The notes below the pieces were generated by a model. It saw only the letters and a program-made list of their open reading frames with translations. It did no database searches and was not told the origin of the DNA. From an uncultured Eubacteriales bacterium (lineage in GTDB: Bacteria; Bacillota; Clostridia; Lachnospirales; Lachnospiraceae), in assembly GCA_900314845.1 (NCBI GenBank), contig OMWV01000011.1:1-64000 (forward strand): 64,000 bases of DNA, read 5' to 3'. The translations under genes and the position numbers were made by a program. Shown here in pieces: positions 17,863 to 27,500 of this stretch (its first letter is position 1; the number at the start of each line of letters is the position of its first letter).

Positions 17863-18360
17863 TTGGAAAAGGAAAATGTCAGAATATATTATGGCAGCGG
17901 CAAGGGTAAGACTGCTCTTACGCTTGGCATGGCCATGATGTACGCCGGCGAAGGCAAAAGCGTTTTTGTCATTCAGTTTCTGAAAGGACGCATGGGAGAA
18001 CAGCTGGACTATATGAAGAGTCTGGAGCCGGATGTCAAGGTTTTTCGCTTTGAGAAGAGCACAAGATATTTCGAGGATATCTCTGAAGAGGAGAAGCAGG
18101 AAGAGATCATCAATATCCGGAACGGTCTTAATTTTGCCAGGAAGGTGCTCAAGATAGGGGAGTGTGATGTCCTGATCCTGGACGAGGCTCTGGGACTTGT
18201 AGATCTGGGCATCATAGGCAGTCAGGATCTGAAGGATATCATAGAGGCCGGTGATGACAGCACCCAGCTGATCCTCACAGGGATAAACCTGCCCGAGGGG
18301 ATGGCAGACTGCGCCGGCTATATCGCCCGTCTGGACGTGGTCAAGAATGAAAACTGTTGA
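17863..18360 (+). CDS. cobO: Cob(I)yrinic acid a,c-diamide adenosyltransferase-like P-loop protein (CobO/BtuR type)
   Basis: 165 residues with the RecA-like CobA/CobO fold. The P-loop is G-S-G-K-G-K-T at about 11-17; Q-F-L-K-G and the Walker-B-like V-L-I-L-D-E are in place (about 105-110). The family transfers adenosyl from ATP to the cobalt of corrinoids. No other cobalamin gene is in the window, and this short form commonly stands alone next to dap genes in Lachnospiraceae, so a salvage role is plausible but unproven. Start is TTG with GAGGGAG 8 nt upstream. The next promoter overlaps its stop codon. Confidence 0.8.
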   Translation: MEKENVRIYYGSGKGKTALTLGMAMMYAGEGKSVFVIQFLKGRMGEQLDYMKSLEPDVKVFRFEKSTRYFEDISEEEKQEEIINIRNGLNFARKVLKIGECDVLILDEALGLVDLGIIGSQDLKDIIEAGDDSTQLILTGINLPEGMADCAGYIARLDVVKNENC

Positions 18361-18385
18361 CAGACAGGCTCTATAGTGCTAGGAT
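18357..18385 (+). promoter_or_regulatory. SigA promoter of the lysine riboswitch-dapA transcript
   Basis: Perfect TTGACA (18357-18362) overlaps the cobO stop; 17-bp spacer; TAGGAT (18380-18385). Confidence 0.7.
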
Positions 18386-18399
18386 GATTTTGATATATA

Positions 18400-18580
18400 A
18401 GTAGAGGCGCCTGCTGTATCAGTACGTACATCGGATGTGTGCAGAGCAGAGGAAGGATACAGAAAGGACAGCAGGCCGAAGTTCTGCGGGGATCTGCAGC
18501 CGCGCGGTGCTGGGCATACAGTTAAGAGCTGTATGACTGTCATCAATTTATGATGGAGAGCTGCTTTTAGGTCATCCCGT
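18400..18580 (+). ncRNA. Lysine riboswitch (L box)
   Basis: The leader carries the L-box landmarks in order: GTAGAGGCGC (about 18402-18411), an AGAGGAAGGA segment (about 18447), GGCCGAAG (about 18475), GCTGGGC (about 18509), GACTGTCA (about 18535) and GGAGAGCTGCTTTT (about 18555). It sits directly upstream of a terminator and dapA, the first committed gene of lysine synthesis. Known L boxes end transcription when lysine is bound. Together with the terminator it fills the 339-bp gap before dapA. Confidence 0.88.
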
Positions 18581-18595
18581 ATATGATTTTTCAGG

Positions 18596-18620
18596 AGCCG
18601 GCTCGCATGCCGGCTTTTTT
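18596..18620 (+). terminator. Riboswitch-controlled intrinsic terminator
   Basis: AGCCGGC (18596-18602) pairs perfectly with GCCGGCT (18609-18615), followed by a T-run. About 80 bp before dapA; the expression platform of the lysine riboswitch. Confidence 0.88.
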
Positions 18621-18699
18621 CTGCCTATAAAGAGAACTGAGCAGACAGAGATCGAAGACAGGAGAGGGCAGCTGCAAGCAAAGGATGGAGGTTCACAAA

Positions 18700-19614
18700 A
18701 TGGCTGTATTCAAAGGAGCAGGAGTCGCAATCATCACACCCATGTATAAGGATGGGACAGTAAACTATGACGAGCTGGAGCGGATCATAAACTATCAGAT
18801 AGAGAACGGGACGGATTGTATCGTTATCTGCGGAACATCCGGCGAGGCATCAACCCTCTCCGAGGAGGAGCATAGCGAGTGCATCCGCGCTGCTGTCTCA
18901 TTTGTTAACGGCCGTGTGCCCGTCGTTGCCGGCACCGGATCCAACGCCACATACACTGCCGTTCAGCTGACATGCCAGGCGGAGAAGGATGGAGCGGATG
19001 CCGCTCTTATCGTTACCCCCTACTATAACAAGGCCACCCAGGCAGGCCTGATCGAGCATTATACAGAGATAGCCAGGAAGACATCTCTTCCTATCATTCT
19101 CTACAATGTGCCGGGCAGGACAGGCGTCAATATAGAGCCTGAGACAGCGGTTACCCTTGCGAAGACCTGCGACAATATCGTCGCGGTCAAGGAAGCTTCA
19201 GGAGATATCTCCAAGGCCGCGACTATGATGCACCTGGCTGACGGCTGCCTTGATATGTACTCAGGCAACGATGATCAGATCGTTCCCCTTATGTCTCTGG
19301 GAGCTGTCGGTGTGATCTCTGTGCTTTCCAATGTGGCTCCCAGGCAGACTCATGACATCGTGGCAAAATATCTGGAAGGGGACGTTGCGGCCAGCAGGGA
19401 TCTGCAGCTTCGCGCCATCCCTCTGATCCACGAGCTTTTCAATGAGGTCAACCCGATCCCGGTAAAGACAGCCATGAATATGCTGGGCTGGGATGCAGGC
19501 CCCCTGCGTCTTCCTCTCTCTGAGATGGAACCCACTCACAAGGAGGCCCTCAGGAAGGCAATGAAGGAATACGGCCTTGAACTGAGGAAGACAGGAGTTA
19601 TGGTAAAGAGATAA
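18700..19614 (+). CDS. dapA: 4-hydroxy-tetrahydrodipicolinate synthase
   Basis: 304-residue TIM-barrel aldolase that condenses pyruvate with aspartate semialdehyde, the entry to diaminopimelate and lysine. The Schiff-base lysine is K164 in A-V-K-E-A-S-G-D; the catalytic tyrosine lies in T-P-Y-Y-N-K (108-109); G-T-S-G-E-A-S-T-L and L-Y-N-V-P-G-R-T are also present. The ATG at 18700 is 8 nt after GGAGG; an upstream in-frame ATG at 18685 is less likely. It is controlled by the lysine riboswitch and isolated from dapB by an 18-bp perfect terminator. Confidence 0.96.
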   Translation: MAVFKGAGVAIITPMYKDGTVNYDELERIINYQIENGTDCIVICGTSGEASTLSEEEHSECIRAAVSFVNGRVPVVAGTGSNATYTAVQLTCQAEKDGADAALIVTPYYNKATQAGLIEHYTEIARKTSLPIILYNVPGRTGVNIEPETAVTLAKTCDNIVAVKEASGDISKAATMMHLADGCLDMYSGNDDQIVPLMSLGAVGVISVLSNVAPRQTHDIVAKYLEGDVAASRDLQLRAIPLIHELFNEVNPIPVKTAMNMLGWDAGPLRLPLSEMEPTHKEALRKAMKEYGLELRKTGVMVKR

Positions 19615-19642
19615 TTTCTCCATAAGAATAAGATAGATGGAC

Positions 19643-19692
19643 AGGGGTATCCCGGAGCCCGGAATGAGGGCTCCGGGATACCCCTTTTTTTC
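19643..19692 (+). terminator. Very strong intrinsic terminator between dapA and dapB
   Basis: A perfect 18-bp stem (19643-19660 with 19668-19685), 7-nt loop, followed by a T-run. It makes dapB independent of the riboswitch transcript. Confidence 0.93.
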
Positions 19693-19742
19693 TCCTCATC
19701 CCGAAGAAAAGACGCCGCCCGGAATTGCTGCCGGCACAACAC

Positions 19743-19771
19743 TTGCGCGCATTCTTTATGTGGGGTAGAAT
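19743..19771 (+). promoter_or_regulatory. SigA-type promoter for dapB and downstream genes
   Basis: TTGCGC (19743-19748), 17-bp spacer, TAGAAT (19766-19771). A small palindrome, TTAAC-A-GTTAA (about 19790-19800), follows in the leader. Confidence 0.55.
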
Positions 19772-19820
19772 GGAGATATATGTAAAGTGTTAACAGTTAA
19801 TAAGATAAAGGGGTAGAGCA

Positions 19821-20576
19821 ATGACTGACATTATACTGCACGGCTGCAACGGGGCTATGGGAAAAGTGATAGCGGGACTTGTTTCAGAGGATAAGGAATT
19901 TCATATCGCGGCAGGGATAGATATAGCCGGCGGCCAGGGGCAGGATTTCCCGGTGTTCACAAAAGCGCAGGACTGTGATGTGAAGGCGGACGTCATTATT
20001 GATTTTTCAGTGGCAGCAGCCGTGGACGGTATTCTTGCTTACGCAAAGGATAAGAAGCTGCCTGTTGTCCTGTGTACGACAGGCCTGAATGAGGAACAGC
20101 TGGCTCTTGTCTCTGAGACGGCGCAGCAGATACCGGTTCTGCGCTCTGCCAATATGTCTCTTGGCGTTAATACGATCTTTCAGCTGGCAGCCCAGGCTGC
20201 GCGTATCCTTGCGGACAGAGGATATGACATAGAGATCATGGAGAAGCATCACAACCGCAAGCTGGATGCGCCTTCCGGCACGGCCCTGGCTATAGCCGAT
20301 GCCATAAATGAAGCAATGGACGGAAGATATCATTATATATACGACCGCTCGTCCGAGTACAGGAAGAGAGAAAAGGATGAGATTGGGATACAGTCGCTCA
20401 GAGGAGGAAGTATCGTGGGAGAGCACGAGGTTTATTTCTGTGGGACGGACGAAGTCATAGAGATAAAGCATACGGCTTATTCCAGAGCCATTTTCGGCAA
20501 GGGAGCCCTCTCGGCGGCAGCATTTCTCAAGGGGAAGGAGCCTGGATTGTACAGGATGAGTGACGTTTTAGCCTGA
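19821..20576 (+). CDS. dapB: 4-hydroxy-tetrahydrodipicolinate reductase
   Basis: 251 residues. Reduces the DapA product with NAD(P)H. The dinucleotide motif is G-C-N-G-A-M-G-K near the N terminus; the catalytic segment E-K-H-H-N-R-K-L-D-A-P-S-G-T-A (about 139-153) holds the active-site His and Lys; the C-terminal G-E-H-E-V-Y-F-C-G and S-R-A-I-F-G-K-G-A motifs are present. It has its own promoter and heads a plus-strand run with fbp 27 nt downstream. It is slightly shorter than E. coli DapB (about 273), normal for Clostridia. Confidence 0.95.
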   Translation: MTDIILHGCNGAMGKVIAGLVSEDKEFHIAAGIDIAGGQGQDFPVFTKAQDCDVKADVIIDFSVAAAVDGILAYAKDKKLPVVLCTTGLNEEQLALVSETAQQIPVLRSANMSLGVNTIFQLAAQAARILADRGYDIEIMEKHHNRKLDAPSGTALAIADAINEAMDGRYHYIYDRSSEYRKREKDEIGIQSLRGGSIVGEHEVYFCGTDEVIEIKHTAYSRAIFGKGALSAAAFLKGKEPGLYRMSDVLA

Positions 20577-20603
20577 CGGCAATGTTTCTTGATGGAGGTA
20601 TGT

Positions 20604-22580
20604 ATGGAAACAAAAGAGGATCTGAAGCTTAGATATCTGGAGCTCTTATCGGAGAAGTATCCGACGATAGCGGCGGCGGCGACAGAGATCATAAATCTGC
20701 AGGCCATACTGAGCCTGCCCAAGGGCACGGAGCATGCTCTCAGCGACATTCATGGGGAAGCGGAGCAGTTCTTCCATGTGCTCAAGAATGGTTCGGGAGC
20801 TGTAAGGTCAAAGATAGACGACGCTTTCGGCAATGAGCTCAGCATAAGGGATAAGAAGGTTCTGGCGACCCTCATATATTATCCCGAGCAGAAGCTGAAC
20901 CTGATGCTGAAAGACGAGCCCAATCCCGAGGATATGTATAAGACCATATTCAGCCGCCTGATCAGGGTGTGCCAGCACTGTCAGACAAAGTATACAAGGT
21001 CAAAGGTCAGGAAAGCTATGCCGGAGGATTTCAGGTATATCATGGAGGAACTGATCTATGAGCAGGCCGACATAGCCAACAAGGAAGCCTACTACAATGA
21101 GATCGTCAACACGATCATCCGGATCGGCAGGGCGAGAGAATTTGTCGTAGCCATGTGCAACCTGATCCAGAGACTCGTCATAGATCATCTGCACATTGTC
21201 GGCGATATATTCGACAGAGGCCCCGGAGCGCCGGCTATCATGGACAGGCTGATGAATTATCATTCTGTCGATATCCAGTGGGGCAATCACGATATCCTCT
21301 GGATGGCAGCAGCTGCCGGACACCCGGTCAGCATCGCGACTGTTATCCGCATCAGTGCCAGGTATGGCAATCTGGACACTCTGGAGGATGAGTACGGCAT
21401 TAATTTCATGCCGCTCGCCCGGCTGGCCCAGACCTATTATGCCGATGACCCCTGCTCTCTCTTTAATATCCATCACGTGGAGAGGGAGTCGACAGGAGTC
21501 GGGCAGGTAGAAGAGCGCCTGAATGAGAAGATGCACAAGGCGATCTCTATCATCCAGTTTAAGCTGGAAGGCCAGCTGATCGCCAGCAGGCCGGAGTTTG
21601 GCATGGATGACAGAAGGCTTCTGCACCGGATAGATTTTGAGAAGGGAACCATCACCCTCTATGGCAAGGAGTACAAGCTTCTTGACACAAATTTCCCTAC
21701 GATAGATCCAAAGGATCCCTACAAGCTCAATGAGGAAGAAGAGCTTGTCATGGAGAAGCTGATCCACAGCATAAAGTCCTGTGAGAAGCTGCAAAAACAT
21801 ATCGCTTTCATGTTCAACCACGGAAGTCTCTACCTGTGTTACAATGATATCCTCTATTATCACGGCTGCATCCCCATGAATCCGGACGGCAGCTTCAAGG
21901 AGCTGTCCCTGTACGGGAAGTCCTACTCAGGGAAGAGCCTGTGCGATTATCTGGAGTCCTGGGCCCGCAGGGGATTCTATGCGGCAGAGGGGACACCGGA
22001 AAAGGATCTGGGAAGAGATCTTATGTGGTATACCTGGACCGGATCCAGATCTCCTCTCTTCGGCAAGGACCGCATGACAACATTTGAGAGATATTTCGTA
22101 GGGGAGAAGGAGACCCACGAGGAGCACAAGGATCCCTATTATAAGCTGTATGAGGACGAGGAGATCTGCAGCAAGATCCTGACAGAGTTCGGCATGAACC
22201 CGGAGATCAGCCACATTGTCAACGGCCATGTTCCGGTCAAGACAAAGAAGGGGGAAAAGCCCATAAAGGGCAACGGAAAGCTGCTCGTGATAGACGGAGG
22301 ATTTTCCAAGGCTTATCAGCCGACGACGGGAATAGCCGGCTACACTCTCATCTATAATTCCTACGGCCTCAAGCTCGTCACGCTTGAGCCATTTGAGAGC
22401 GTGGAGAAGGCTGTGCGCGATGAGACGGATATCCGCTCGGATACGAGACTTGTAGCCCGGACAGAGAAGAGAAAACGGGTCGCGGATACAAACAGGGGCA
22501 GGGAACTGGCCCGGGACAAGCAGCACCTGGAAGAGCTGCTTGCGGCTTACAGATCCGGTCTGATCCGTGAAAAGAGGTAG
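20604..22580 (+). CDS. fbp: Fructose-1,6-bisphosphatase class 3
   Basis: 658 residues, the typical size of the Firmicute class III FBPase, a metallophosphatase that supports gluconeogenesis. The calcineurin-like metal motifs are visible: A-L-S-D-I-H-G-E (about 45-52), G-D-I-F-D-R-G-P (about 199-206), G-N-H-D (about 226-229), and late F-N-H-G-S and N-G-H-V-P-V-K. A GGAGG site precedes the ATG at 20604. It lies between dapB and nadE in the same run, with no direct pathway link. Confidence 0.95.
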   Translation: METKEDLKLRYLELLSEKYPTIAAAATEIINLQAILSLPKGTEHALSDIHGEAEQFFHVLKNGSGAVRSKIDDAFGNELSIRDKKVLATLIYYPEQKLNLMLKDEPNPEDMYKTIFSRLIRVCQHCQTKYTRSKVRKAMPEDFRYIMEELIYEQADIANKEAYYNEIVNTIIRIGRAREFVVAMCNLIQRLVIDHLHIVGDIFDRGPGAPAIMDRLMNYHSVDIQWGNHDILWMAAAAGHPVSIATVIRISARYGNLDTLEDEYGINFMPLARLAQTYYADDPCSLFNIHHVERESTGVGQVEERLNEKMHKAISIIQFKLEGQLIASRPEFGMDDRRLLHRIDFEKGTITLYGKEYKLLDTNFPTIDPKDPYKLNEEEELVMEKLIHSIKSCEKLQKHIAFMFNHGSLYLCYNDILYYHGCIPMNPDGSFKELSLYGKSYSGKSLCDYLESWARRGFYAAEGTPEKDLGRDLMWYTWTGSRSPLFGKDRMTTFERYFVGEKETHEEHKDPYYKLYEDEEICSKILTEFGMNPEISHIVNGHVPVKTKKGEKPIKGNGKLLVIDGGFSKAYQPTTGIAGYTLIYNSYGLKLVTLEPFESVEKAVRDETDIRSDTRLVARTEKRKRVADTNRGRELARDKQHLEELLAAYRSGLIREKR

Positions 22581-22585
22581 ATGCT

Positions 22586-24499
22586 ATGTATGATGGATTT
22601 CTGAAAGTTGCTGCCGCCACGCCCGAGATCCGGGTGGCAGACTGCGAATACAATGCTGACGCGGCGGCAGACCTTATGGGCGAAGCCGCGTCCCAGGGGG
22701 TCAGGCTCCTGGTGCTTCCGGAACTGTGTCTGACCGGCTATACCTGCTCTGATCTTTTTCTGCAGGAAAGCCTGCTCGACGGTGCCAGAAAGGCTCTTTT
22801 GAGCCTGGCTGAGGTGACAAGAGGCCAGAATATGGTCACGGTCGCCGGCCTTCCTCTGTCCGTAAAGGGCTGCCTCTACAATGTGGCGGCAGTCCTGTGC
22901 GAGGGCAGGATACTTGGATTTGTCCCCAAGTCCAATATACCAAACTATTCTGAATTTTACGAGGCAAGGCATTTCCATGCGGCTCAGCCCATGAATACAG
23001 AGATCCTCTTTGAGGGCAGGAAGTATCCCTTCGGGACAAAACTTCTTTTTTCCTGCCGGCAGATGCCGGAATTTACCCTGGGCGTGGAGATCTGCGAAGA
23101 TCTCTGGGTGGCAAATCCGCCCAGCATAGGCCACGCAAAGGCTGGCGCGACCATTATAGCGAATCCTTCCGCCAGCGATGAGACCACAGGCAAGGATATC
23201 TACAGGCGGGAACTTGTGAACGGCCAGTCGGCCCGTCTTGTCTGCGGCTACATCTACGCGGACGCGGGCGAGGGGGAATCCTCTACGGATCTTGTATTTG
23301 CCGCCCACAATCTCATCTGTGAAAACGGCAGTATTCTTGCCCAGGCGCACAGATTTCAGAACGAGATGGTCATATCGGAGATCGATGTCAGGAAGCTGAC
23401 CAGCGAAAGGCGGAGGATGACTGTCTGGAAGGCGGATCTGGGGGACGACTACCGGGTCATAGACTTTGATCTCGACATGGAGAAGACCCCTCTGACAAGA
23501 TTTATAGATCCCTATCCTTTTGTCCCGGGCGACAAGGCGGACAGGGAGAGAAGATGCGAGGAGATCCTTACCATACAGGCTATGGGGCTGAAAAAGCGTC
23601 TGAAGCATACCCGCTGCAAGAACGCGGTCGTGGGCATTTCGGGCGGCCTGGATTCTACCCTGGCCCTTCTTGTCACTGTCCGCGCTTTTGACATGCTGGG
23701 CCTTGACAAAAAGGGCATAGAGGCAGTCACCATGCCCTGCTTCGGGACAACGGACAGGACATACAATAACGCCTGCCGCCTTGTGAATGAGCTGGGGGCA
23801 AGTCTTAAGGAAGTCAATATCAAGGAAGCCGTCACTCTGCATTTTCGGGATATCGGCCAGGACATGAACTGCCATGACGTGACATATGAAAACTGTCAGG
23901 CCAGGGAGAGGACCCAGGTCCTTATGGATATAGCCAACAAGTCAGGCGGCCTGGTCATCGGGACAGGCGACCTGTCTGAGCTTGCCCTGGGATGGGCGAC
24001 CTACAACGGGGACCACATGTCCATGTACGGAGTCAATGCCTCTATCCCCAAGACCCTTGTCCGCCATCTTGTCCGCTACTGCGCGGACTACAGCGAGGAC
24101 AGGGAACTGACGGCCACCCTGCTCGACATCCTGGATACACCCGTCAGCCCGGAGCTTATCCCTCCACAGGACGGAGAGATCCAGCAGAAGACAGAGGATA
24201 TCGTCGGCCCCTATGAGCTGCACGATTTCTTCCTCTATCAGATCCTCCGTTTCGGCATGAGGCCGGCTAAGATATTTCGCATGGCTCTTTATGCCTTTGA
24301 CGGGGTCTATGACCACGATACCATTCTGAAGTGGCTGAAGACATTTTACAGGCGTTTCTTTGCCCAGCAGTTCAAGCGGTCCTGCCTGCCGGACGGTCCA
24401 AAAGTCGGATCGGCAGCCGTATCGCCCAGGGGAGACTGGAGGATGCCCAGCGATGCCTGCGCAGCCCTCTGGATGGATGAACTCGACAAGATAGACTGA
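22586..24499 (+). CDS. nadE: Glutamine-dependent NAD+ synthase
   Basis: 637 residues, two domains. The nitrilase-type glutaminase (about 1-290) has the Glu-Lys-Cys triad: E46 in L-P-E-L, K115 in V-P-K-S-N and C170 in E-I-C-E-D-L-W. The synthase domain (about 330-620) has the P-loop S-G-G-L-D-S-T at 352-358 and T-G-D-L-S-E-L-A-L-G-W. It uses glutamine-derived ammonia and ATP to convert deamido-NAD to NAD. It begins 5 nt after fbp stops. A nested hairpin follows it. Confidence 0.96.
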   Translation: MYDGFLKVAAATPEIRVADCEYNADAAADLMGEAASQGVRLLVLPELCLTGYTCSDLFLQESLLDGARKALLSLAEVTRGQNMVTVAGLPLSVKGCLYNVAAVLCEGRILGFVPKSNIPNYSEFYEARHFHAAQPMNTEILFEGRKYPFGTKLLFSCRQMPEFTLGVEICEDLWVANPPSIGHAKAGATIIANPSASDETTGKDIYRRELVNGQSARLVCGYIYADAGEGESSTDLVFAAHNLICENGSILAQAHRFQNEMVISEIDVRKLTSERRRMTVWKADLGDDYRVIDFDLDMEKTPLTRFIDPYPFVPGDKADRERRCEEILTIQAMGLKKRLKHTRCKNAVVGISGGLDSTLALLVTVRAFDMLGLDKKGIEAVTMPCFGTTDRTYNNACRLVNELGASLKEVNIKEAVTLHFRDIGQDMNCHDVTYENCQARERTQVLMDIANKSGGLVIGTGDLSELALGWATYNGDHMSMYGVNASIPKTLVRHLVRYCADYSEDRELTATLLDILDTPVSPELIPPQDGEIQQKTEDIVGPYELHDFFLYQILRFGMRPAKIFRMALYAFDGVYDHDTILKWLKTFYRRFFAQQFKRSCLPDGPKVGSAAVSPRGDWRMPSDACAALWMDELDKID

Positions 24500-24510
24500 T
24501 TGGGATTGAT

Positions 24511-24563
24511 AGAAGTCTGTGCATTGGCGCTATCTGAGAGCGCCGGTGGACAGACTTCTCTTT
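24511..24563 (+). terminator. Nested hairpin/terminator between nadE and addB
   Basis: AGAAGTCTGT (24511-24520) pairs perfectly with ACAGACTTCT (24550-24559). Inside it GGCGCT pairs with AGCGCC. A short CTTTT follows. It may terminate partially, letting some transcription enter addB. Confidence 0.6.
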
Positions 24564-24578
24564 TCAGATGGAGAATGT

Positions 24579-27500
24579 ATGTCATTAAAGTTTATAGCGG
24601 GCGGGAGCAGAACCGGCAAGTCATCCTGCCTTTATAAAATGGTAATAGACAGGTCGCTGTCGCAGCCGGATGCCAGGCTGCTTTTTATCGTGCCTGAGCA
24701 GTATACGATGCAGACCCAGAAAAAACTTGTCAGCCTGCACCCCAGGCACGCTGTCATGAATGTGGACGTTCTCAGCTTCGAGAGACTGGCCTACCGCGTA
24801 TTTGAGGAGACAGGGACAAAGACTGCCCAGATGCTGGATGAGACAGGCAAGAGCATGATCATCCGGAAACTTCTTGCCCGCGATCAGGATAAGCTGCACG
24901 CCTTTCGGGGCAATATCCGGCGCAGAGGATTTGTCGACCAGGTAAAATCCCTGCTTTCTGAGCTCATGCAGTATGATATCAGCCCGCAGCTGCTGACGGG
25001 GAAGATGCCTCTGACGGCACAGAGCAGCAGGCTCTACGCGAAGCTTAGCGATATACAGACCATTTACAGTGGTTTTCTGGATATGATATCCGGAAAATAC
25101 ATGGCAGCCGAGGAGATGCTGGGTCTGCTCTCTGATCTGATCCCCAAATCTGAGATCATCAGGGGCAGCAGCATTTTCATGGATAATTTTACCGGATTTA
25201 CCCCTCTTCAGTACCGGTTGATGGAGGAGCTCCTCAAAGCAGCCCCGGAAGTTGTCATGACTCTGTGCTGCGATGCCGGGCTCGATCTGTGCGACAGCTC
25301 GGATAAGGACGATCTCTTTTATCTGACAAGAGATACGGCGTCGAGGCTGGATGCCATCTGCCGGAAAAATCATATAGAAAGGTCTGATGATATCATCCTC
25401 TCCCGGAAGGAGGAGTCTGCCGGGGCGGCGGTTGACATCTGCCAGCTGTCAGAGAAGCTCTTTCGGGCAGGGTTTTCTCCTTCTGGCACGGCACCGGATC
25501 ACATCCGCGTCTTTCTGGCTCAGAATCCGGATGATGAGATGCGTTTTGCCGCCATGAAGATCCACGAGATCGTCAGGGACGGGAATTACCGCTATTCACA
25601 GATCGCTGTCGTCACCTCAGATATGGAGACTTATCTGGCGCCTGCCAGAAAGTGGCTTGCCCGCTATCAGATCCCCTGCTTTTTTGATGCCAGAAGACCG
25701 GTGACGGGAAATATCCTCATAGAGTGGCTGCGTTCTCTGCTTGATATGCTCCGCACCGGCATGAAGTATGAAAGCGTTTTCCGTTTTCTGAGGAGCGGCA
25801 TCTCCCCCCTTGACAGAGGCGAGACAGACGAGCTGGAGAACTATGTCATAGCCTATGGGATCCGGGGCAGCAGATGGTTTAAAGAATTTAAAGCCGGTCA
25901 GAGGAAACTGGGGGATGAAAAGCTTGAGCAGCTCAATGCCATGAGGGAAAAGGTTGCCGCCCTGCTGGGTGAACTGAAAGGGCTTGTCTCAGTTAAGAAG
26001 ACAGACACGGGCAGCCTTGTGCGTCTGATCTATGACTGTATGCAGAGGGCGGACGTCAGATCCTGCGTGGACGAGTGGGTGGAGAAGTTCGAGCAGGCAG
26101 GTGATCTGGAAAGGGCAAAAGAATATGAGCAGATCTATGATGTGATCATAGACCTGCTGGAGAAGATATACGTCGTCCTGGGGGACGAGCAGATGAGTGT
26201 CAGGGAGTTCTCTGACGTTCTTGAGGCCGGCATCGCCCAGATCCGGGTGGGCATCATACCGCCCGGCATAGATCAGGTGACATTCGGCGACCTGCGCAGA
26301 ACAAGGCTTGACGATGTGAAAGTCCTCCTGTTCGCCGGCATGAATGACGGGCTGGTTCCCAGGGTATCCCATCCTTCCGGCCTGATAAATGATGTGGAAA
26401 GGGAGCAGCTCTCCCGGCTGGGAATAGAACTGGCCCCCACGGCCGGCGATAATCTGCTCACGGAGAGATTCTATCTCTATACCTGCCTTTCAAAGCCATC
26501 TGACCAGCTGATACTGACTTTGTCAGCTCAGGACCCCTCAGGAGGAAGCCTTCTGCCCTCCCGCCTGATCCGGCTCATAGAGGGAATATTCCCGGACCTT
26601 GCGGTCCGGCCGGTCCCTTCTTACAGCGTAACAGATGTAAAAAGCGCCTATGCTCTTATGCGGCAGGGGCTGAGCGGCCTTGGCGGGGGCATATGGAGTC
26701 AGGACGCCGGAACGGACCCCGGCGACCGCGGACTTTTCCACAGTGTCTATGCCTGGTTCATGGATTCTGAGAAATACCGCGAAAGGGCGCGGGCTATGAC
26801 AAGGGCGGCCACATTCCATTATACGGGGGACAGATTAAGCGCCGCGGCTGTCCATGCCGTCTACGGTGAAAAGCTGGGCGGCGGAGTTTCCATGCTGGAG
26901 CTTTATGCCAGCTGCGCCTATGCCCATTTCCTCAGCTGTGGTCTTAAACTGGAGCGCAGGCAGGAGTATAAAGTTCAGCCGGTGGATATCGGTCAGATCT
27001 TCCATCAGGCTCTGGAGAATTATTCCCGCAGAGTGGCGAAGAGCGGCATGAAATGGAGAGATATCGCGGATAATATCAGGGAAATGTGGGCGGATGAGGC
27101 TGCATTGGCTGCAATTTCCGGTTACAGAGAAGGCCTGATGGAGGATACGGCAAGATCGCATTTTCTGGCGGAGAGGATAAAGGTTATGGTCAGGCGCACG
27201 GTCTGGGCTCTGACTGAACAGATAAAAAAGGGCGATTTCGAGCCCCAGGGCAGTGAAATGAAATTTACCCTGAACCTGCCGTCAGCTCTGCCGGGCGGGG
27301 GAGAGATCAGCCTCAATGGCCGTATAGACAGGATAGATACCTGTGAAGACCAGGGCTGCTCCTATATCCGGGTGATAGATTATAAGTCGGGGGATGTGGC
27401 AGTCAGCCTGCCAGATGTCTATTACGGGCTGCAGCTGCAGCTTTTCACCTACCTGAACGCCGCGAAAAAGGGCATAGAGGGTAAATTTGGGAAGCCGGTC

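Noticed and set aside
22547..23875. 442-codon minus-strand open frame opposite nadE
   Set aside because: Antisense to a highly conserved enzyme; product unlike any family.
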